The position numbers and the translations under genes are program-made. Shown here piece after piece: positions 44,688 through 55,443 of a stretch of 64,000 bases of DNA. The DNA comes from Thozetella sp. PMI_491. Lineage: Eukaryota; Ascomycota; Sordariomycetes; Chaetosphaeriales; Chaetosphaeriaceae. Under the pieces are notes generated by a model, which saw nothing but the letters and a program-made list of their open reading frames with translations, had not been told where the DNA came from and searched no databases. Position 1 is the first letter of the stretch. Each line of letters starts with the position of its first letter. The stretch lies in assembly GCA_021432635.1 (NCBI GenBank), contig MU270094.1, positions 1 to 64,000 on the forward strand. The letters are read 5' to 3'.

Positions 44688-45482
44688 GGAGGGGACGGCT
44701 TCTGAGCAAACCAAAGTAGTCGAGTCACAGGGCATGCTTGACAAGAATAGAAAATTGAACTTGGCATCAATACTTGTACAACCATCCAACTTCATCATTA
44801 CTGCTTGGACAGGCCATCCTGTAACTGAAACATCAAGGGTGGGTCGGATGCCATGCTGCATTACGACGGCCAGCTTACTACTCACGGAATGCAATGGCTA
44901 CCTCGACATAGCTAGATAGCGCCTCAGTACGGTTGCCGGATGCCGGCACATACGACATGGGATAAAGGTGCCTGCTACCCGTCCAAAAGACGTAGGGATC
45001 GTCTGAGGCATCCCAATCACGGCAAACCGAGACACAGAATAGTCGGAGCTAAGGGTCCTGGTGGGTCTTTTTCAGCGTGGTAGCACTAGGTTGGTCAAGG
45101 GTAGCTGCACAGGCCCGGGCTGGAGATCCCGCCGGGAAGTCTAGAGATAGGGAATGAATCCGGCGGGTTGGTGATAAGCAACTGACTAGGGGCGGCCGGA
45201 TCCAAACCTAGCTATACGGAGTAGTAACGAGTGCAACTAGCGTAGGGGGCGCCGCCAAATTCTGTAGCTCTATGCTATGGCCTTCTGGAGTATCTGTCTC
45301 TATTAACTTTTGTGGAGGCTATGGCTGTTATCTCCTAATCACCACGGGGCTGGAGCTTGGCCAAGGTGTTTGGCTTGCCGGAGCCGTCCTCTGAAGAGCA
45401 TATGTATGCTGTGATATTCCGTGAAAGAGAGAGGCATCACTAACACAACAGGAAGTCTCTCAGCCCAAGCAGCCTAGGTACC
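44688..45482. other. Intergenic, promoter of the permease
   Basis: 0.8 kb without a gene. Contains the inverted repeat at 44934-44948. Confidence 0.5.
44934..44948. promoter_or_regulatory. Inverted repeat with CGG-N3-CCG
   Basis: TGCCGG-ATG-CCGGCA: perfect 6-bp arms with a 3-nt spacer, about 535 bp before the permease ATG and just after the regulator gene. Possible Zn2Cys6 site; short enough to occur by chance. Confidence 0.3.
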
Positions 45483-47077
45483 ATGGAGTCTACTAGCCAG
45501 CATGGCAGTGAGGATCTGGAGAAGAGAGCGGGCGAAGCGACACAGACGGAAACAAAATGCGGCGAAACTACTAAGCTTTCTTGGTGGAAACGCCTCGCTT
45601 CGTATGGTGTAGAAACGCGTGGTGTTGAGCCCGTTGCGCTCGAAGATCGGACCGACCGACGCCCATTCAACATCTTCTCGTTCTGGTGGACCGCTAGCCT
45701 CACCTTGCTTGCGTAGGGCCTGCTGAATTCTCCTCCCAACAAGGGCACAGCACTAACATCACCCTAGGATCACGAATGGCATTGTCGGAACCCTCTTTGA
45801 AGGCCTTAGTCTCGAATCGGCCTGCCTGACCATCTTATTCTTCACCCTCCTCGCCGCGATCCCTCCCGCCGCTTTGGGGATCCTAGGGCCCCAGACCGGC
45901 ATGCGACAGATTGTACAGGCGCGCTACAGTTTCGGGCTCTACACCATCCTCATCGTCGCGCTCTTCAACCTCGCCACGACGATCGGGTGGTCCATCGTGG
46001 CCGCCATCATTGCCGGCCAGACTCTGTCTGCCGTCAGCGGAGGAAGCTTGAGCTGGGACCTGGGCATCGTGGTTATCTGCATCCTGTCACTAGTGATTGC
46101 GTTTCTGGGCTACAAGGTGGTCCACACCTACGAGCGTTATGCCTGGATCCCCGCGCTGATTGCCATTGTCATCACGGTGGGATGCGGTGGCAGTAAGCTC
46201 AAGATGCAGGCGCCCACCGAACCAGTCACCGGCCCAGCCGTCTTGACGTACGGTTGTGTCGTCACGTCCTTCACCATGACTTGGGCTGTCATGGCATCCG
46301 ACTTCTCCGTCTACATCCACCCCAGCGTCCCCAAGTAAGTGGTAGCGTAGGAAGTACATCGGGCACTGCTAACAGAGCCCTAGGACTCGCATCTTCCTGT
46401 ACACCTACCTCGGCTTGGTCTTGCCAACCATACCGCTAATGTGCCTCGGCGCAGCGATTGGCGGAGCGGTCCCTAGCATCCCGTCTTGGGCGGAGACATT
46501 CGAGCAAGGCTCGACAGGTGGTGTTATGTTTGCAATGCTCAGTCCGGCAGGCGGATTCGGAAAGTTCGTAGCTGTCGTTTTGGCCTTCTCTCTCCTCGGT
46601 AACATCGCGGGTACCATGTACTCCATCTCGGTTCAGTTCCAAATGCTGGTACCGGTTCTCAGCCGAGTACCGAGATACGTATTCTCGGTCCTGACCACCG
46701 CCATCATCATCGCTGTCGCCATTCCTATCAGCCAATCCCTCGAGACCTCTCTAGAGAACTTCCTCGGCATCATCTCATACTGGTCCGCCGTCTTCATTGG
46801 TGTCATCTCGACCGAATACCTATACTTCCGGAAGGGAGATCCTTCATCCTTCGACCACGCCATCTGGAACGTCGGGAGCAAGCTGCCGCTGGGTGTGGCA
46901 GCCATAAGCTCAATATTCTTACCCGTTGCTCTCATCGTTCCATGCATGTCTGAGACGTGGTATACTGGACCTATTGCTCGTACCACCGGCGATATCGGAT
47001 TTGAAGTGGGCTTTGTGCTAAGTGTTCTTTGCTACATTCCACTAAGGACTTTGGAGATTCGCCTGACTGGACGATGA
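45483..47077 (+). CDS. NCS1 nucleobase permease (purine-cytosine permease type)
   Basis: Plasma-membrane NCS1 transporter of the Fcy2 group (cytosine, purines, or related small heterocycles with H+). Exons 45483-45712, 45768-46334, 46384-47077; 496 aa. Soluble N-terminus, then GVETRGVEPVALEDRTDRRP and the first helix FNIFSFWWTASLTLLA|ITNG. Helix 2-3 region LGPQTGMRQIVQARYSFGLY is the family signature. Further helices follow (GWSIVAAIIAGQTLSAVSGG, SFTMTWAVMASDFSVYIHPS, ISYWSAVFIGVISTEYLYFR). Introns are short with GTAGGG and GTAAGT donors and phase-2 joins. In this cluster it could import a precursor or export a product, but the family alone says nucleobase-like cargo. Confidence 0.92.
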
Positions 47078-47934
47078 GTAGTAGGTTGGGAAAGAGTTCA
47101 TGGATATCAAGCCTATTTTCCTCGCCAAGCTGAGATTTATCTATTTCCCGGCTCGCTCCTCGGGCTAGACTATGTAGAAAGATATCACTGTCCTTACTTC
47201 AGGGAGCCCCGAATTACTTATTGCGCATAGTTAACCTTATTCTAATATTACGAGAAAATCTATCATCTCTAGCATACGCGACAGAAAAGTGATAAAACGA
47301 GAAAATTACCTGATCCGCCGGGATCACAAGTAAATAACAGAGTTGGGTTTAAAACTGCGATGAGCATGAACTTTGGTCTGGTGAAGGAATTTGAAACCAT
47401 GCTAGGTGAGAATAATAAAGGAAGGGAGCAAATTACAGAAAACCCCAAAGCTGGTGTTAAGGCTGCTGAAGATGGCTGTCGCGGGCCTGTCGTTTTCGGC
47501 AGCCCCAACACCGGGCTCGCGTACCGAGCGATGGTCCCAGAGGTCTTGAATCTTGTGCTTAGTCGACGCAATTAGCTCGGATGAATAAAAGATTACCGTT
47601 TCCCTCTTATTATGCATATCTTCCTTATTTTCGTGTAGTGTAGTGTAGTGTAGTGTAGTGTAGTGCAGACAATTCCCATAGTTTGAAGCGACGCCCTGAA
47701 CGCTATGGCCTAGGCTAGATACCGAAACGGAAATGGAGAAGGTAGCGAGGCGAGTAATGATTCGATATGATAAGGGCACCGGCAGAATTCAAAAGGAAGG
47801 ATAAGCCATGTTTCTAATAAATCGACAACTTAGAGAACGGCAAGTTTTTTTCTAGAGTAGAGCGGTTAAAATAGCTTTACAGAGGTTGAGCCAGATATAC
47901 GTTGAAGACCTGAAACTGAACAGTGCCGAGGTAT
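47078..47934. other. Convergent intergenic region, AT-rich
   Basis: 3' regions of the permease (plus) and NRPS-like gene (minus), with a microsatellite at 47636-47665. No gene. Confidence 0.55.
47636..47665. repeat. Pentanucleotide microsatellite (TAGTG)6
   Basis: Six exact head-to-tail TAGTG units. It creates a spurious Thr-Thr-Leu-His-Tyr reading on the minus strand. Confidence 0.95.
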
Positions 47935-50900
47935 CTAAAAAGCCCATTGCTTCATCCATTGCCTCATCCAGTCATCCTTGACCGGATCCAGTGCCTTCAT
48001 TGTCTCGCTTTTCATCTTTGCCATCGTCGTCTCCAAGATAGGGAGCTCTAGGCCCGATGCCCCTGCCCTGTCTATATTTCTATAGAAATCTAGTAGTTTA
48101 ATTCCCGGATTCTGTTCCAAATTCCCTTGCTCCTCACTGGCTTCCAAGGCCGAGAGCCAAGTTGACCAAGGGACAACAGCTATCTCAGATTCCAAGGATG
48201 AGGTAATAGCAGGAAGCAGAGTAGACCAGCTTGTTGTGCAGGGATTTACTCCGTGGAAGATACTGAAAGATGAGTTTAAACCCGCGCATTCGCTGTTTTC
48301 AGAAAGACCTGCAAGCTCCATGACAATCTTCGAGACATAATTTACCGGGAGCCAGTCGACTCGATCGAGTGAGGATAAAGTTGATGGAATCATGCCCAAA
48401 TATTTCGAGCTGGCGATAATCTGTATTCGGATTAGCATGTACCTCTCTGCTTATAGAACCCGGATAACCAACCGAGGGTAGCCATTCGTGCTTGTTCCAC
48501 ATGCCAGCTTCTGTGTCTACGGGACCAGCAACTTGCCCCAATCGAAAAATGCTGCATTTGATCCCGCTCTTCAGGCAAGCTTGGGATAATATCAACTCAG
48601 ATACCAGCTTTGAACATCCGTAACCTCCTTCTGCTACCGTAAAATCGGTCACTGGCGCCTCTGGCACGGTGGCATTTGACTTCTGGTTCTTCACTACTCC
48701 AACGGAGGACACAAAGAAAATAGCTGGATTGACGGCACTTTGCAGTGCGAAGTCAACCAGGTGCCGAATACCGCGAATATGAGGTTCAAAAGACGAGAGG
48801 TTCAGATTGAAATCCACCTGCCACTGGTTGTCTAGGGCATGTTTATTAGCTAGTTGCCAGTGCATTTTGAATTGCTAACTTACGGATTATGTGCGTCGTT
48901 TCATGCAAGAGCTCCTCGTAGCTTTGACTATCTAGACCAAGGTTTGGCTTTGATAGATCAGTATGGAGAAATATCACACGGTCAGAGGGAAGATCTATCT
49001 TTAATCCTCTAGTGATGTTTGCTCTTATCTGTCGCTCGTGCGCATCGGCGGTCCTGTTGAGGCAGAAAATGCGCCGAATGCTCCTGATTTCAAGCAATGC
49101 GTCGAGAAGATAAGAGCCTAACGAGCCTGTGCTACCGGTAAGGATAACAGTGGAACCCGTGTTGGATGGTTTGTCGGGCAGATCTGAGGTGTACTTATCT
49201 AGCAAGCTACCCATTAGCTCAGGAGTTGTATCGATTTCCTGGGTCCCTGAGCCTGATCTTACCAACCGATCAAGGGATTTGGAAAGTCTCTCAATGGTTG
49301 GGTTAGAATAGACCAGGCTCGCGGTTATCGACCCTTCGACCACTTGCGCCACAGGCTGTAAGGCAGCGCGAAGACTCGCCAACACTTTGAAGACTGACAA
49401 AGAGTCTAGGCCGCCAGCGAAAAAATCATCATTAGGCGCCAGCTTTGTCCCGCTGAGAGTTGTGGATACGAGTTGCTCGACTCCCTCTCGGATCGATTCC
49501 AAGTTGGCGATATCAATAGGGACTACTTCCGATGCTTGTTGAAGCTCCCGGCTTGCATAAAACTCGTCAATCTCTTTTTCGTACAGTTTGACTGTCATCG
49601 CCCGTAGGATGGTTTCCTTTCCGGCCAACAGGAATGGTTTGTCCTCTGTTGCAAAGATGATATAACCTTCGTGAAGTTGTCCGTGTGCCGGTGCTTCCAA
49701 GTTCGCAGTTTCCATGCTGGACCATAAACTATCTTTCAGTGTCTGCAGATCCTCCTCCGTCGTTGGAAGAGGTTCATTCAGCTGAACGAGTGCTGCCGTC
49801 TGGAATTTGCCCTGCCCGACCTGTGTTTTCTGTCAGTAATTCTCTGACCGAAACACGCAAAGGCACGTCTTATACGTACAACCAACGATGCCTTGACTGC
49901 AGCATGGTTGTTGATACAGGCTTCCATATCAAGTGGGTTTATCTTCTCTCCGTTAGACAGCACAATCACGTCATCTGTTCGCCCTCGGTAAAACCATCGT
50001 CCTGGTTTTGTGGGATGTTTTGAATATAGGTCCTTAATAGCAACCTCATCCTTATCTGGAAAAGTTTGGAAGAAGGCCTGGAACAGGTCAAGTTTGGGAT
50101 CGCGGGTCTGGAATTGCTCCCATAGATCGTCGGACTGTTGCTGGTAAGTGAAGCCGCCAGCAGGATGAAAGTGAAGATAGTTCCAGTCCTCTCTTTCCGC
50201 CTGGACGATTGGGAATAGAGAGCCTTCAGTAACTCCGACGATGTTAAACACGCGAGTGACGGCATTAATTCGATCACCACACTCTTGACTTAATGGCCCT
50301 ATGTCTTTTAGCGAAGCCCGTTAGACTACAATTTGCGTCGTACTCACCGCCCCCGAAGAACGTGAAGTCTGTTTTAGCGATCTTCTCCAACGAGGCAGGA
50401 GTTTTGGAAATTTCTTCCAACGTAGAAGGTGCTAAAAATGATCCATCCACATTGGCGTGATCTAGCATAGAGTTGATGAGATCGAGATTTACTGGGACCA
50501 GAGGAGGGCCCATGACAATGCTAAGTTCGTAGAAGAAGGGCAGTGCAAAGCAGAAAACCATTCCTGCAGACTAAGCCCCATTGTTAGTCGATTGGAATTT
50601 AAACATAGGAGAGGGAATTATACGTGAAAGTTCGGAAAGGTAGAATAAGCTCGGCGGGGAGTTAGGAAGAACTGCGTTTGTGTTAAACGACCTTCCACCG
50701 GTGGCAACAAGTGCTGTGCATCCGGCGTGGCGAGACTTCCATTTGGAACGATGACTGGTTTAGGTAGCCCCGTGGATCCAGAGGTGTGCAGTACCAAAAA
50801 TGGATCTTGTCGTGCTTCTGTGAAATCCTTGTGGTATAAGTATACTGGCACAGACTCCTCATCGAGCAGTTCCAGTAGTTCCGGTAGAGGGGCCACTTTC

Positions 50901-51443
50901 ATGGGTCGTTGCTCGAGGATCTGATCAACACGACCAAGCTTCTGAGACGGAAGTGCCCATAGTTTACAGTCGCAGGCATTGATAACAGCCAAGTGGCCAT
51001 CGATGCTGTTGCGAGGAGAGAGAAAAGCCATCTACCCCGTTATCAGCAACTGTTGGAGGCCAAATATGGGAAGAGATCCTTACTTTGTACCCCACCTTGA
51101 CGGCTGCGATGGCTAACATTGGGTATCGAATATCATCTATTGAATTTTGTCAATATATATAAGTTTCTGTTCATTGCGACAAGCCGGGCTTACTTGGACC
51201 GATGTACCCGATACTCGGGAACGAGCGAGGAGCTGGCTTGCCAAAGTTACTCTCGATCCACCACGCTGTGCGATCCACCCCGTTCGCGTATCTCTTGTTA
51301 GAAATGTCATGGAAGCCATCGGCTGGGTTATCAGTGATGGGGAACGAATAAACCACGCGGTCTGGATTTGTCTTGGCAGCCTTCTCGACGACGATTGGGA
51401 GGAGTCGTCTGCCGTAGTCCTCGTCCCGCCCGATGCTACCCAT
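47935..51443 (-). CDS. NRPS-like adenylation-thiolation-reductase (A-T-R) enzyme
   Basis: Carboxylic acid reductase of the fungal NRPS-like type: ATP activates an acid, a phosphopantetheine arm holds it, and NAD(P)H releases it as aldehyde (or alcohol). Minus-strand exons 51443-51194, 51136-51084, 51031-50624, 50570-50348, 50298-49880, 49820-48884, 48831-48473, 48420-47935; 1044 aa, the normal length. A domain: LHTSGSTGLPK at 182-192 (A3), GVTEG, and YRGRTDDVIVLSNGEKINP (A7-A8). T domain: FFAGGLDSLSVFKV with carrier Ser about 591. R domain: VILTGSTGSLGSYLL (Rossmann, about 676-690), FFVSSVGVV, Y834-G-C-S-K838 and EWLPS|IIASSKYLGMIPS. There is no condensation domain. The frame is intact across all seven introns. 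Followed on the same strand by an alcohol dehydrogenase gene upstream. Confidence 0.93.
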
Positions 51444-51782
51444 TTTTGCGGAGTAGGTAGCGACGCGGGTGATTTTCAAACACAAGATTGCTGCCAGGAA
51501 GCACGTGGTAGAAAAAACCTCATTCACAATCAGAGTTGCAGCGAAGAGAACAGGTTCACGACGGGCAGAGCTAGGGTTGAAGTCGGGATCCAAATATGCA
51601 CCAGCCATGCACATTTGTTATATCGCGCCACCTCAACGTGCGCCTTTTGGGAGTTCCTCTGGGGACCCCGTATTGATCTCCGAGATCCGCCCTAGACGAA
51701 TGCAGATGCGAGTGCTCGGGTCGTGACGCAGCATCCCTTATCCTACATCGGAGTTATTTCTAGTCGACACCGAGCTGTCTCC

Positions 51783-51857
51783 CGCCGGCAACAGTACAAG
51801 GGAGTTCGCTCATCAGTAAGCCAAACTATGGCTTGGAGCGGATGGCTGTTGCCGGCG
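51783..51857. promoter_or_regulatory. 12-bp perfect inverted repeat upstream of the NRPS-like gene
   Basis: CGCCGGCAACAG (51783-51794) and CTGTTGCCGGCG (51846-51857) are exact reverse complements with a 51-nt loop, 340-415 bp before the NRPS-like ATG. Both arms carry GCCGGC cores. Confidence 0.5.
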
Positions 51858-51872
51858 AGTGATTTTGCTATC

Positions 51873-51887
51873 CGGCTAATCGTGCCG
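51873..51887. promoter_or_regulatory. CGG-N9-CCG pair
   Basis: CGG at 51873-51875, nine bases, CCG at 51885-51887, just beyond the 12-bp inverted repeat. Possible Zn2Cys6 dimer site; chance occurrence cannot be excluded. Confidence 0.3.
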
Positions 51888-52223
51888 CCGGGAACTGCGC
51901 GGGGCACGAACCGGGAAGTCTAGATACGGTTCACTGTGGACTACGGTGAGGGGCAGAGCTAGGTAGCGCAGATGATGGAGTTGAGTAGTGATTGGAGATA
52001 CGCCTCGGTCCACCCCCATTCTACACGACCTGGGATATTCCTCGAAACTCGTTTCCCAGTAAGCACTATCATTCCGAAGTTCTCACTAGCGTGTTCTCTA
52101 GATTTTGCACCGAGGCCTTCTTAATAGCAACGCAGCATGAAGGAGTCTAGACTTTCAGACGGAGGTTGCAGTTGCGAGGTGTTCTATTTCTTCATAATTT
52201 GTATAGAGAATGCCATTTTAGGA

Positions 52224-53570
52224 CTATTTAAGAGATGCGCCTTGGAGTTCCGAGCTCAAGACTCCCCTATAACGCGAACGACCGCTTGCCAGGACTGTTA
52301 ATGCTTCCGCTAACCCATCAGCGCTCATAGGATACTCTTCGACCCATGGTTTAATATTATGCCGATCCGCAAAGGTGAGTGCAGCGACCTGTTTCTCCCT
52401 CGTCGCAGACGTATTGGCGCTTGTTGAGAGTCAGATGTTGGCCATGCTCTTCTACGACAGCGAGCTACTTACATGATTCGGTGGCCGGGAATTAAGAAAG
52501 AGAGATATCTATTAATATTAATCACCGTTAAATTCAGTGGGCGTATTCACCTAGTCTTAAGCTTACGGGATAACAATAGGTTCTCCCTGTATCACCAGGG
52601 GCAAGATCTTCGCACGAGGCGCCAGCAGAGGCATTATCCTGGTTTGCATGTGTCAGTATAGACCTCTGAATAGAGTAGAGGATATAAGGAGGGAGATACA
52701 AGTCTAGGTTCGTTATTTGTCCGCCGCACAGTAGGATGACATTGAGGTTTGCCGGTGTCGCGTTACCAGCCTGGCCGTCTGGCTGCAGCAAGCGGAACTC
52801 GGTGGCGCCGAGTGCTATTGCATCGGCCCTCTTCTCTTCGCGAGTCGAAAATGTGACTACCTCACATCCCATTGCACGCGCGTACATCACAGCTAGATGA
52901 CCTAGCCCGCCGAGGCCGACAACCCCGACTCGGTCAGTAGACTGGGTCCCTGATTCGCAGAGGGCTCCGAAAACAGCACCCTAGAGAGGTCAATCGCTGC
53001 GCTCAAGCTTGATGAACGAGAACTTACACCGGCACACAGCAAGGGCGCAGCGTGCTTTGATTCCATCCTGTCGGGAATAGGGTACAGGAAATCTTGATGC
53101 CTCACCACGTAGTCACCAAAGGCACCTTGCTCCAGCTCTCCGTACTTTTGCCCCAGAGCATTGGGGCAATACTGTCGATAACCAGCACTGCATTCTCTAC
53201 AATCCCCGCAGCACTATAACCAAAGGTTTAGCATGTCGCTGTACAACATAAGACTCTTTGCTTACTGTGACTTGCCATCTAATGCGCGTTCAGTTTGGGT
53301 AAGCTCTGACGAACACCCTTAGACTTACCCGCATCCGACGCGTTGACCAACTTGGAACGCCGTCACGTCTGGTCCGATCTCCTCCACAAAGCCGACGCCC
53401 TCGTGACCGAGTCCGCATCCGTGGGTTCGATCGTGGCTATCTGTACCGCATACCCCGCAATGAGTTATCCTCACCACAGCCTCGAGCCTCCCGATGGCGC
53501 GCACCGAAGTCTTCACCCTGATCTGGCCATCCGGGCCGCCGGCGAGATAGTTCAAAGTCTTTGAGGCCAT
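52224..53570 (-). CDS. Zinc-dependent NADP alcohol dehydrogenase (CAD/YahK type)
   Basis: Medium-chain zinc dehydrogenase interconverting aldehydes and alcohols. Minus-strand exons 53570-53329, 53278-53266 (13 nt), 53213-53028, 52980-52700, 52638-52567, 52508-52473, 52419-52224; 341 aa with all phases closed. Catalytic-zinc ligands Cys38 ([13 protein letters not shown]), His56-Glu57 (GLGHEGVG) and Cys145 (LLCAG). Structural-zinc cysteines 87, 90, 93 and 101 ([17 protein letters not shown]). NADP loop GLGGLG at 169-174. Then [32 protein letters not shown] and [20 protein letters not shown]. The tail [16 protein letters not shown] is complete. The micro-exon supplies GWQVT between Cys80 and the zinc lobe. 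Likely partner of the NRPS-like reductase. Start chosen at the ATG fitting the family; an in-frame ATG upstream exists. Confidence 0.9.
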
Positions 53571-54220
53571 GGGGACGCTGATTAGTTCGCGGATCGAGGA
53601 CACGTCGGTTCCAAAATGGGCGTAGAGTGAATCTTGAGCGCACTCGGAAATCTTACAAAGGTAATCGGAGGTGAAGTACTTTTCATCCCGGCAATTCCTG
53701 GTGCATATGCGGGTGCCTTTCTCCTGTGTCAAGGCCGGTCCACCGGCCCTATTGCGAGATTGTGTAACCCCTTAAATGCCGCCGGGAAAGATAACGAGAA
53801 GCGCATTTGCGCACTAGTGAGCGGTGCACCCAGCAGCATCCCCTCTGTGGATTCGTAAAGACACACTCCCAGATAATAATAAATAGGGTCTGAGACAGAA
53901 TAGTAAAGATGGGTATCAATAGGTATTCGGCTTGCCGACGTGACTTCAGATAAGCTCCCCGGCAAGCCTAGACCTTTCGTGAGAGACACCACCGGCTATT
54001 GTGCACAGGATGAAGAAGCGGGAGACTAGTCGACTGAGGTGGATAGATTGTCTCAAATCGCAGCACAGTCGCTATACAACGGGCATTGAGCCTAGAAAGA
54101 ATAGGTACTGTACGTGGAGTGTCGTGGACAAAGAAAAACGACCCTCGTCGGAATACTGTTACGGCATGACAGCAAGCTTAATTGATAAAATACAGAATGC
54201 GTAGCTACCTAAGCTAGTTT
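53571..54220. other. Intergenic, promoter of the dehydrogenase
   Basis: 0.65 kb with no gene; contains the inverted repeat at 53733-53748. Confidence 0.5.
53733..53748. promoter_or_regulatory. Inverted repeat with CGG-N4-CCG upstream of the dehydrogenase
   Basis: GGCCGGT-CC-ACCGGCC: perfect 7-bp arms, 2-nt spacer, about 165 bp before the dehydrogenase ATG. Candidate regulator site by geometry only. Confidence 0.4.
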
Positions 54221-54415
54221 TCACACACTAGATGAAGTTTCTATTAGTTCAGAAAAGTTGTCAATCTTCCTCCCCATCCAGAATCGTCCTTCCACAAAGG
54301 GCGGCCTGCCAGGCTTCCCGTCTCTTGGGAGCTCATTCAACCAAAACCACCGCGCCTTTTCCTTGAGCCCCTCGGCCTTCCAATTGTTGATGTCCGCCTC
54401 AGGGTCCTCATTGAG
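54221..54415 (-). other. In-frame open extension of the MBL-fold gene
   Basis: 65 codons (64 residues and a stop) in the same frame directly after the TGA, with protein-like composition (Trp, Pro-Gly-Arg-Pro-Pro motif) and no start of its own. See the MBL-fold entry. Confidence 0.7.
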
Positions 54416-55443
54416 TCAAGGCAGGATATTGACGAGGACCATATCATGCGATATGCAAACTAGAACATTGGGACTTTCTTCAAACTTGCGCATTGCTTCG
54501 ATGCTATTCTTAGCGGCATTATCGTCAATAAAGGTAGAATTCTTGTCCTGGGACAACCCAAAAAATGGCGTGGTCCTTGATGCATCTGCATCGGGATACG
54601 AGGGATGCAGCGGCGTGAAGAGGGAACATGGGCAAGGCAGAGGAAATCCCGGGTCGAGCTGGTCGCTAGGCACTGGGTCCGATAAAGGGTATGCTTTGGT
54701 AGGGCGGAAGATGCCCGGGCTGTGGCAGATGTCTCCTCCCATGAAGACGAAGGTATCGGGTGTGGTGCGCGCAAGCGCACATATGTGGCCCACGGCGTGG
54801 CCGGGGCTATCAAGAAGATAAAATGAACCATCGCCGAAATAGTCGAAAGCGGGAAACGAGCCCAGTTTGACGTCCGAGTCAGCGAATGTTACTTCGCGAA
54901 CTTCGCGCCCCCTTGTTACGATATTAGTACATGGAGGTTTCCTAAGGGCAAGGGGGGAGTGTACTCGAAATATGCATCCGCAAGAATTGCATCCGGGTTG
55001 GTCGGAAATCCAGGCATGAACAACTCTTTGAACCCTGGCCCGACCACAATCTCGACGCTCGTGGGAAACTGGTCCGGCGCGCCGTGGTGGTCCCAGTGCC
55101 AATGGCTCCAGATCATGCTGTCGATAGAATCGAGAGCTATGCCTGCTTCTGTGAGAATCTCGTCGACATCCTTTTCTACAGTGATGGAAAAAAGGATCTC
55201 GTCCATCTTCTGCAAAGTCCCTAGATTGAACTTTCGGAAGTCCTTCCGCCCGCCGCAGTCAAACAGGACCTTCTTTCTCAGCTTCTCATTCTCAATAAGG
55301 AAGGCCAGTGTTGGGAGATTCAGCGTCTCTTGGCCTTTGTGGACTGGGTGGATGAAGGCTGCTGCGTCGACGACCTGGTTGGTCGTGGTATCTATCGCTC
55401 GAACCCGGACTACATTGCTAGATGTCGGCACGAAGGAGGCCAT
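54416..55443 (-). CDS. MBL-fold hydrolase (lactonase-like), ends at an in-frame TGA
   Basis: Metallo-beta-lactamase-fold hydrolase similar to fungal lactonase-like proteins, with two metal ions that open esters or lactones. Minus-strand exons 55443-54965 and 54911-54416 (intron 54964-54912, GA|G); 324 aa to the first stop. Metal motif SHWHWDHHG (His114-x-His116-x-Asp118-His119), the later Asp/His in SPGHAVGH and the His of LVCISHDM are present. The reading stops at TGA 54418-54416 after NILP. Past it the same frame stays open for 64 codons to a second stop at 54223-54221 and reads like the normal family C-terminus (LNEDPEADINNWKAEGLKEK, WFWLNELPRDGKPGRPPFVE). So either a nonsense change has truncated it or the stop is read through. 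It sits next to the dehydrogenase and may belong to the cluster. Confidence 0.85.

Larger units (their letters stand above)
51444..52223. other. Promoter region of the NRPS-like gene
   Basis: 0.8 kb between the dehydrogenase gene end and the NRPS-like gene start, both on minus. No gene. Contains a 12-bp inverted repeat and a CGG-N9-CCG pair (next entries). Confidence 0.55.

Noticed and set aside
47636-47665. Regular repeat considered as a CRISPR-like array
   Set aside because: Simple 5-nt microsatellite with no spacers, in a fungal genome.
54380-54440. An intron removing the in-frame TGA of the MBL-fold gene
   Set aside because: The only GT...AG pair around it spans about 36 nt and removes conserved residues; no plausible donor or branch point.
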